From the NCBI GenBank assembly GCA_023415275.1, contig JAEZLJ010000103.1:1-27414 (forward strand): a stretch of DNA of 27,414 nt, read 5' to 3'. Source of the DNA: Bacteroidota bacterium. Its GTDB lineage: Bacteria; Bacteroidota; Bacteroidia; Chitinophagales; Chitinophagaceae. The notes under the pieces were generated by a model. The model did not search any database and was not told the origin of the DNA. It saw nothing but the letters and a program-made list of their open reading frames with translations. Below are positions 23,017 through 27,414 of this stretch, one piece after another; the stretch's first letter is position 1; every line of letters begins with the position of its first letter. Both the position numbers and the translations under genes were made by a program.

Positions 23017-23099
23017 TCTCTCTTCCTTCGCCGGCATTACCCAGATCAGGTTCAATGGGTATGTTCTCAGATTAATTGAATTAACCACCCCATGAGAGA
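23017..23099 (-). ncRNA. TPP riboswitch (THI element)
   Basis: On the minus strand the aptamer begins in a TCTCTC/GAGAGA closing stem (P1) followed by ATGGGGTG. It has the conserved CTGAGA (near 23070), the ACCC-x-x-x-GAACCTGATCTGGGTA block and the final AATGCCGGCGAAGGAA. These are the diagnostic parts of the thiamine-pyrophosphate aptamer. Bound TPP would favour the following terminator and switch off downstream expression. The only gene downstream in this direction is the trypsin-like gene at 22030; no thiamine gene is in the window. Confidence 0.93.
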
Positions 23100-23183
23100 A
23101 AAGAACTTATGATATTGATTACTATAATTGTGCCTAACAACCCTATTGAAAAAGATTATTTCTGGCAATAATTTATATTAAGC

Positions 23184-24050
23184 TTACCCATTCACTATTT
23201 CTCCTCCATTTGGATGCAGCACTTGCCCGGTAATGTAGGAAGCTTCTTCACTTGCCAAGAAAAGGTAACAAGGTGCAACTTCGGCTGGTTCTCCTGCTCT
23301 ACCTAATGGAACATCACTTCCAAATTCGGCCACCTTTTTCCCTTTAAAACTGCCTGCAATCAATGGTGTCCAAATGGGCCCCGGTGCAACACCATTTACC
23401 CTGATGCCTTTCTTAGCCAGGTTTTGCGCCAGGCTTCGGGTAAAGGTCAGTATAGCGCCTTTAGTGGAGGAATAATCTATCAGTTCACTACTGCCTCTGT
23501 AGGCAGTAACAGATGTAGTATTAATGATACTGGCTCCTTTTTTTAAGTGGGGGAGTGCCGCTCTTGTGATCCGAAACATTGCTAAAATGTTTGTCTCAAA
23601 AGTTTCATATAACTGCTCATCTGTTATATTCAGTAATGATTTTTGTTCTGTTTGAGTGGCTGCATTATTTACCAAGATATCCAATTTGCCAAGTGCTTTG
23701 ACAGTATCATTTACTATTTTTTCACAAAACCTCGGCTTTCGTATGTCGCCCGGAAATAATAGACATTTTCTTTCGAATTCTTCTTCTATAATCTGTTGGA
23801 CCTGCCTGGCATCTTTTTCTTCTTCAGGCAAGTAAGAAATGCTTACATCAGCCCCTTGCTGGGCAAACAAGACTGCTACTGCCCGTCCTATGCCACTATC
23901 TCCTCCAGTTATTAATGCTACTTTGCCACCTAATTTTTGAGTGGGTTGTGGCTTTAGCGTTTTGGGCCTGGGATTCATCTTTGCCTGGAGTCCCGGCATG
24001 GATTGGCTTTGCCTAGGTCTTTGCTTCTGTGGCTTTTTCCCTTTCTGCAT
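23184..24050 (-). CDS. SDR-family oxidoreductase, general-stress type
   Basis: 288 residues. After a basic, Pro/Gln-rich N-terminal extension of about 40 residues comes a classical short-chain dehydrogenase. The nucleotide motif TGGDSGIGRAVA is at about 48-59, then DIRK, NNAA, the catalytic Ser in INTTSVTAY and the YSSTK pair (Tyr and Lys), then RVNGVAPGPIWTPL. The N-terminal extension and overall length match the stress-induced SDR group that includes Bacillus YhdF/YdaD-type proteins. The substrate is unknown. A TGGTATA-N4-TTTC promoter-like motif ends 20 bp before the ATG, linking it to the other stress genes. Confidence 0.9.
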   Translation of the reverse strand: MQKGKKPQKQRPRQSQSMPGLQAKMNPRPKTLKPQPTQKLGGKVALITGGDSGIGRAVAVLFAQQGADVSISYLPEEEKDARQVQQIIEEEFERKCLLFPGDIRKPRFCEKIVNDTVKALGKLDILVNNAATQTEQKSLLNITDEQLYETFETNILAMFRITRAALPHLKKGASIINTTSVTAYRGSSELIDYSSTKGAILTFTRSLAQNLAKKGIRVNGVAPGPIWTPLIAGSFKGKKVAEFGSDVPLGRAGEPAEVAPCYLFLASEEASYITGQVLHPNGGEIVNG

Positions 24051-24070
24051 TTCTGTTTCAAAAAATTATA

Positions 24071-24085
24071 GAAATTATTATACCA
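24071..24085 (-). promoter_or_regulatory. -24/-12-like promoter motif before the SDR gene
   Basis: On the minus strand it reads TGGTATA-ATAA-TTTC, 20 bp before the ATG at 24050. Confidence 0.55.
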
Positions 24086-24133
24086 GCAATCTTTAAGAAT
24101 ATCAATTGAAACCCTATTTTTGCACCCCTTACT

Positions 24134-24243
<110 letters not shown>

Positions 24244-24257
<14 letters not shown>

Positions 24258-24492
24258 CATTATCTATAGTGCTAAGCTGGACCGCTATTATGTTGGTTAT
24301 ACCAGTGATATCCAAATTAGGATCAGTCAGCATAATAGTGGCATGTCTTCTTATACATCTACGGCTACAGATTGGAAGGTTTTATATACAGAGCAATACC
24401 TAAGTAGGGATGAAGCTCATAAAAGGGAACTTTCAATCAAAAGGAAAAAGAGCAGGAAATATATTGAATGGTTGATTGCAGGCTCAGGCTAG
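24244..24492 (+). CDS. Small GIY-YIG nuclease family protein next to tRNA-Ala
   Basis: 82 residues from the ATG at 24244; a GTG at 24229 falls within the hairpin and is unlikely. The GIY-YIG core is clear: FVYII (the 'GIY' strand), RYYVGYT (the 'YIG' strand, Tyr16-Gly18), catalytic-type Arg26 in IRISQH, and Glu62 in the helix KRELSIKRKKSRKYIEWLI. This matches the UvrC-N-like, YhbQ/URI-type single-domain proteins, common and often multicopy in Bacteroidetes. Nuclease activity is predicted only. The gene begins 36 bp after the tRNA, and its last codons (AGSG, stop) are read from the D-arm of a degenerate tRNA copy. It therefore sits between a complete tRNA and a tRNA remnant, like a mobile insertion. 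Confidence 0.88.
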
Positions 24493-24555
24493 AGCGCATG
24501 CATGCCCCGAAAGCATTCGGGGAAGAGGTCGTCGGTTCGACTCCGATATTCTCCA
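24482..24555 (+). pseudogene. Degenerate tRNA-Ala copy
   Basis: The D-arm (GCTC-AGGCTA-GAGC) is followed by an altered middle in which the anticodon arm is replaced by a CCCCGAA-AGCA-TTCGGGG hairpin, then a T arm and acceptor 3' strand identical to the real tRNA-Ala. The 5' acceptor strand is missing, so no functional tRNA can form. It overlaps the end of the GIY-YIG reading frame. Confidence 0.8.
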
Positions 24556-24605
24556 CAGCTTTAAAGCCGCCTTCGGGTGGCTTTATCAATTATGTTCTTC
24601 GTCTA
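24523..24605 (+). repeat. 83-bp direct repeat, copy 2
   Basis: Perfect copy of 24175-24257, ending 14 bases into what would be another GIY-YIG start (ATGTTCTTCGTCTA). After that the sequence diverges and stops within 15 codons. This suggests loss of a second gene unit or a footprint of insertion. From 24606 to 24729 nothing else is seen. Confidence 0.95.
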
Positions 24606-24729
24606 TAACCGTGATGGCAATCCACCTGCCTGTATAGCTGATAATAATTAAGAATAACCTGCAACATGATTATGAGTCTAGCTTTACTTATAAAACCAAT
24701 GATCAAAAGTTAATGTTCTATGAGTGGTG

Positions 24730-26292
24730 TCACAACTGCTTTTGTTTCCTTTTTATCCTTGCGTTGTATCTTTCACCAATCACGGCGCTCATAGATTTAT
24801 TATACACTTTATGTTCCACCCAGGCCACGATGTCAAGATAAACGAATACCCTTGTCTGGTAACGCTCTGCTTCTAACTTTTTGATCTTTTGCAGGAAAAC
24901 CTCCAGTTCAGGTTTCATTTGGAATGGTGGAATCTGAAATGTCCGCCGCAGGAATTTTAATATTTCCAATTCTGTATTGGTAAGATTCTGCATCTTAGCC
25001 ATAAACCGATACACCGATTTCGTGAGGTATTGTAATAGTTCGTAATTACCTAATTCATAATGAGCCAATAAATGCAGCAAGCGTGAATAGCATTGTAAGT
25101 CATACCTGAGGTCTACCGACTCGTTTATGATCTTTACCAGGTAATCTATACAGGCATCGTAATTGCCACTTCCGAAATACAGGGTAGCTATTTTATAATT
25201 AAGAACCAGTACTCGGTGCCTGTCAATAAATAAATGATATTCTTCCAGTTTTTCTTCAATACCAGGAACCAGTTGCAACCCTTGTTGAAAAGTCCCTTTT
25301 AAAAAATGCTGGTTGATCTTGGCCTGTGCTATATACAAAAAGCACTGAATACGGAAGTTATCATTCTCCTGTACTCTTTCAGTACGGGCAAAGTTTTCAA
25401 ACTCTTTAAGGGTAGGAGTGAATTGTTCATGATTGCGTAAATCAAAATGTGCGTTCAGCAGGTTATGAATGCCTTTGATATAATGTCCTGTTTCCACTCT
25501 TTTCATCAATGGTGCTTCATGAAAAAGATCAACCCACTTTTTTGTGTACCGGTAATATTTTAAAAAATCCTGGGTGATAAATGCCTGCCAGCTATAGCTT
25601 TGATACAAATAAAGTTTTTCATAAAAACCTGTTTGTTCCCAGGCATCTGCAGGCAGATTTTCTTTCATGAATGCCTTTATGGATTCCTCATCTTTTTGGT
25701 TTCGCGTATGTCCATGCTTGATATACCAGCTATATAGCATGAGGGCAAGATTGGATAGCCGTGCTACCATGTCTATATGCCTTGATACGTCCAATGCTTC
25801 CATAGAAAGCTGCTCAGCCTTGTCCTGCATGCTCCTGGTGATGTGAAGCGTTTCAATGCGCTTTTCAAGAGAAATAGCCTGGCTCAGAAAATAAAACTTC
25901 TGGTGGGTTTTAGCTGTCTCCTTGGCTTTATCTAATATGCGCAGGCTTTGAAGAAAAAGACCTTTTTTATATAGAATATGAGCATAATCAAATTGTTCGT
26001 TCAATTGAAGGTCTATGCTGTCAGCGCTTTTTAATAATCGCAGGCTGGCTAATATCTGTTTATAAAGATGTGCCTTCAGATTGGATAATTGGGTTTTTTG
26101 TACTGTAGGCAGTTTTTTCAAAAGCGCCTTTTCATCATATTCATTCAATTTATCCACTGCGTCAAAAAGTTGTACAACTTTTAAGTTCTCATTGGATGAA
26201 CTTCTTTTAATATAAAGCTTAAAATGCCGCTTTTCTGCCTTTTCCATTGAACGGATGAGCTGAAATAAAATATCTGGAGGTCTGTTGGACAT
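24730..26292 (-). CDS. Bacteroidetes-type helical-repeat protein, unknown function
   Basis: 520 residues, almost entirely helical and soluble, with TPR-like helical hairpins (for example GLFLQSLRILDKAKETAKTH, and FGSGNYDACIDYLVKIINES). The N-terminus LFQLIRSMEKAEKRHFKLYI is a conserved start that I associate with a family known mainly from Bacteroidetes genomes and annotated only as hypothetical. The C-terminus is basic (NARIKRKQKQL). No catalytic motif, signal peptide or membrane segment is visible. The region just upstream lacks the recurring promoter motif. It is divergent from the thr operon. Confidence 0.8.
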   Translation of the reverse strand: MSNRPPDILFQLIRSMEKAEKRHFKLYIKRSSSNENLKVVQLFDAVDKLNEYDEKALLKKLPTVQKTQLSNLKAHLYKQILASLRLLKSADSIDLQLNEQFDYAHILYKKGLFLQSLRILDKAKETAKTHQKFYFLSQAISLEKRIETLHITRSMQDKAEQLSMEALDVSRHIDMVARLSNLALMLYSWYIKHGHTRNQKDEESIKAFMKENLPADAWEQTGFYEKLYLYQSYSWQAFITQDFLKYYRYTKKWVDLFHEAPLMKRVETGHYIKGIHNLLNAHFDLRNHEQFTPTLKEFENFARTERVQENDNFRIQCFLYIAQAKINQHFLKGTFQQGLQLVPGIEEKLEEYHLFIDRHRVLVLNYKIATLYFGSGNYDACIDYLVKIINESVDLRYDLQCYSRLLHLLAHYELGNYELLQYLTKSVYRFMAKMQNLTNTELEILKFLRRTFQIPPFQMKPELEVFLQKIKKLEAERYQTRVFVYLDIVAWVEHKVYNKSMSAVIGERYNARIKRKQKQL

Positions 26293-26401
26293 AGTAAGGT
26301 AAATTCTTTAGAATCCAGCACTGGCAAGGGTTTAAGCAAACGAATGTATCTTTTGCCATGCTAAAATCATGTAAAAATAGGTTCCTGGCAGATTACAGGT
26401 G

Positions 26402-26431
26402 TTGCTATTTTAGTACTGGAAATTAATTTAA
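26402..26431 (+). promoter_or_regulatory. Possible housekeeping promoter in the thrA upstream region
   Basis: TTG at 26402-26404 and TAATTTAA at 26424-26431 are 19 bp apart, close to the Bacteroidetes TTTG-N19-TAnnTTTG pattern with a poor end. It would start a transcript covering the repeats and hairpin that follow. Confidence 0.3.
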
Positions 26432-26434
26432 ATA

Positions 26435-26530
26435 GCAGGCAATCGTTAAAGCAGGCAATGTTAGCGTCCTAAAAGGCGACAACAAAAGTAATAATAAAGA
26501 TTTTTATATAGCAAGCAATCGTTAGCGTCC
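26435..26530 (+). repeat. Three short direct repeats upstream of the thr leader
   Basis: Related units occur at 26437-26447 (GCAATCGTTA core), 26451-26469 (GCAGGCAAT-GTTAGCGTCC) and 26511-26530 (GCAAGCAATCGTTAGCGTCC). The last runs into the hairpin at 26527. This and the hairpin are the only structures in the 319-bp gap before the leader peptide. They may be regulator binding sites or part of an RNA. Confidence 0.55.
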
Positions 26531-26556
26531 GCTGTTTCTACAGTGGACTTTTCTTT
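26527..26556 (+). terminator. Intrinsic terminator upstream of the thr leader
   Basis: GTCCGCTGT / ACAGTGGAC, a 9-bp stem with one G-U pair and a TTCT loop, followed by TTTTCTTT. No coding region precedes it on this strand, so it would end a short untranslated transcript or act as an attenuator for thrA. Confidence 0.72.
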
Positions 26557-26611
26557 AACAATTATACGCCTTTTTTTAAATTAAAATTATTTTCCTATTT
26601 TGTATAAATAA

Positions 26612-26713
26612 ATGGCAAAGAATTCTTTCCATATTTCCCTCTCTTCACTAAGGTCTTTTGGCCTTGGGTTCACTACAACTATTATTACAACAACCCGAAA
26701 GGGTTGTATTTGA
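26612..26713 (+). CDS. thrL: thr operon leader peptide (attenuator)
   Basis: 33 codons: MAKNSFHISLSSLRSFGLGF followed by TTTIITTTRKGCI and a TGA. Eight consecutive codons are Thr-Thr-Thr-Ile-Ile-Thr-Thr-Thr, the same two amino acids that control the E. coli thr leader (also a run of Thr and Ile codons). The stop is 79 bp before the thrA start. A GNRA-loop hairpin (26690-26707) overlaps the last Thr codons, and an alternative GGGTT/AACCC pairing (26666-26670 with 26692-26696) could compete with it. A ribosome stalled for Thr-tRNA or Ile-tRNA would cover this hairpin. The details of read-through are inference. The sequence has no homology to E. coli thrL beyond the codon run. Confidence 0.82.
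   Translation: MAKNSFHISLSSLRSFGLGFTTTIITTTRKGCI
26690..26707 (+). promoter_or_regulatory. Attenuator-type hairpin in the thr leader
   Basis: ACAACCC-GAAA-GGGTTGT, a 7-bp perfect stem with a GNRA loop, followed by ATTTG. Its 5' arm is made of the last Thr codons. An upstream AAGGTC-TTTT-GGCCTT hairpin (26650-26665) could be the pause stem. The T-run is short, so its terminating strength is uncertain. Confidence 0.55.
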
Positions 26714-26792
26714 TCATATTGCCCATTGGCTGATTAGCGCTTTTCCAGAAACATCTATTTTCTAAGGTAGTACCCCTAAACCTTTATTGTTT

Positions 26793-27414
26793 ATGCAAGT
26801 ATTAAAATTTGGCGGCTCTTCTGTTGCCAATGAAAAGAATATTAAACAGGTAAGTTCCATAATTAAAGAAGCTATTTCCAGGGACAAAACTATTGTAGTC
26901 GTATCGGCCCTGGGAGGTATTACAGATCTTCTTTTGCAGGCTGGTTATTTGGCATCCAATGCTAATAATGAATATAAACAACGCCTGGCCGAAATAAAAG
27001 ACCGTCACCTGGAAACAGTCAGGCTCCTTTTGCCATTAACACATCAAAGCTCCATATTAAGTACAGTCATCCAGTTAATAAATGATTTGGAGGACATATG
27101 TAATGGTGTATACCTGCTTGGCGAGTTGTCAGACAGGAGTAAGGACAGGATAGCCTCATTTGGTGAAATACTTTCTTCACGGATCATGGCTTCTTACCTG
27201 CAGGTTTCAGGGCTGGACAATACCTGGGTAGACTCACGGGAATTGATCATCACTGATAGCAGTTTTACAAGGGCTCATGTGAAGCAGGAGGTTACGGAAA
27301 AGATGATCAGTGAATATTTCAAGTCGGCGACAGGACGGTTATTTATATTGCCGGGATTTATTGCCAGTAACGAGTTAGGACATACCACCACCCTGGGTCG
27401 GGGAGGGTCTGACT
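26793..27414 (+). CDS. thrA: Aspartate kinase, probably bifunctional aspartokinase/homoserine dehydrogenase, 3' end outside the window
   Basis: 207 codons are present and the frame is open at the window edge. It starts MQVLKFGGSSVANEKNI, with the aspartokinase K-F-G-G-S-S-V motif, followed by IVVVSALGGITD, the helical region with LGELSDRSKDRIASFGEILS and the substrate-site stretch LPGFIASNELGHTTTLGRGGSD. Aspartokinase phosphorylates aspartate, the first step to threonine, methionine and lysine. The Thr/Ile leader peptide argues for the ThrA-type fusion with homoserine dehydrogenase rather than LysC, but that C-terminal half is outside the window. Confidence 0.9.
   Translation, partial: MQVLKFGGSSVANEKNIKQVSSIIKEAISRDKTIVVVSALGGITDLLLQAGYLASNANNEYKQRLAEIKDRHLETVRLLLPLTHQSSILSTVIQLINDLEDICNGVYLLGELSDRSKDRIASFGEILSSRIMASYLQVSGLDNTWVDSRELIITDSSFTRAHVKQEVTEKMISEYFKSATGRLFILPGFIASNELGHTTTLGRGGSD

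Noticed and set aside
26435..26530. CRISPR-like direct repeats
   Set aside because: Only three imperfect short units with unequal spacing and no cas genes.

Overview
The window looks like part of the chromosome of a Bacteroidetes bacterium, most likely of the family Chitinophagaceae. The evidence is the moderately AT-rich DNA, protein families typical of that group (DUF6496, lmo0937-type and PLDc_N-type small membrane proteins, a Bacteroidetes-only 520-residue protein), TTTG-N19-TAnnTTTr housekeeping promoters and weak Shine-Dalgarno signals. I see no prophage, insertion sequence or CRISPR array.

Layout. 1-2500: an LptF/LptG permease (partial, minus) and a mitochondrial-type citrate synthase. 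2548-5432: a stand-alone receiver protein and small envelope or stress proteins (YtxH, holin-like, DUF1328, two hydrophilic unknowns). 5653-10334: a regulatory block of sigma-54 (rpoN), an NtrC-type activator and a cytoplasmic hybrid histidine kinase. 10433-18098: small stress-type proteins and DNA-protection genes (PLDc_N, BrkB, lmo0937, DUF326, PA2169-type, DUF6496/H1-like, topoisomerase IB, iron-permease-like, YciE ferritin-like, a possible FMN split-barrel protein, Ku). 18338-22022: LigD and an SMP-30 hydrolase. 22030-24050: a trypsin-like protein behind a TPP riboswitch, and a stress-type SDR. 24134-24605: tRNA-Ala(GGC), a small GIY-YIG gene and a decayed tRNA copy inside an 83-bp perfect direct repeat. 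24730 to the end: a Bacteroidetes-specific protein, then a threonine leader peptide in front of the start of thrA.

The main observation is a recurring 15-bp element, roughly TGGyAyr-N4-TTTm, found 15-53 bp before the start codon of 14 genes on both strands. It precedes nearly all the stress-type genes and is absent from the housekeeping genes checked (LptFG, citrate synthase, the 520-residue protein). It has the geometry of a sigma-54 -24/-12 promoter, but TTTm replaces the canonical TTGC at -12. Because rpoN, an NtrC activator and a kinase lie in the middle of these genes, I infer a sigma-54-controlled stress and DNA-protection regulon clustered around its own regulators. The motif also supports several start-codon choices and two short genes (DUF1328 and a 65-residue protein).
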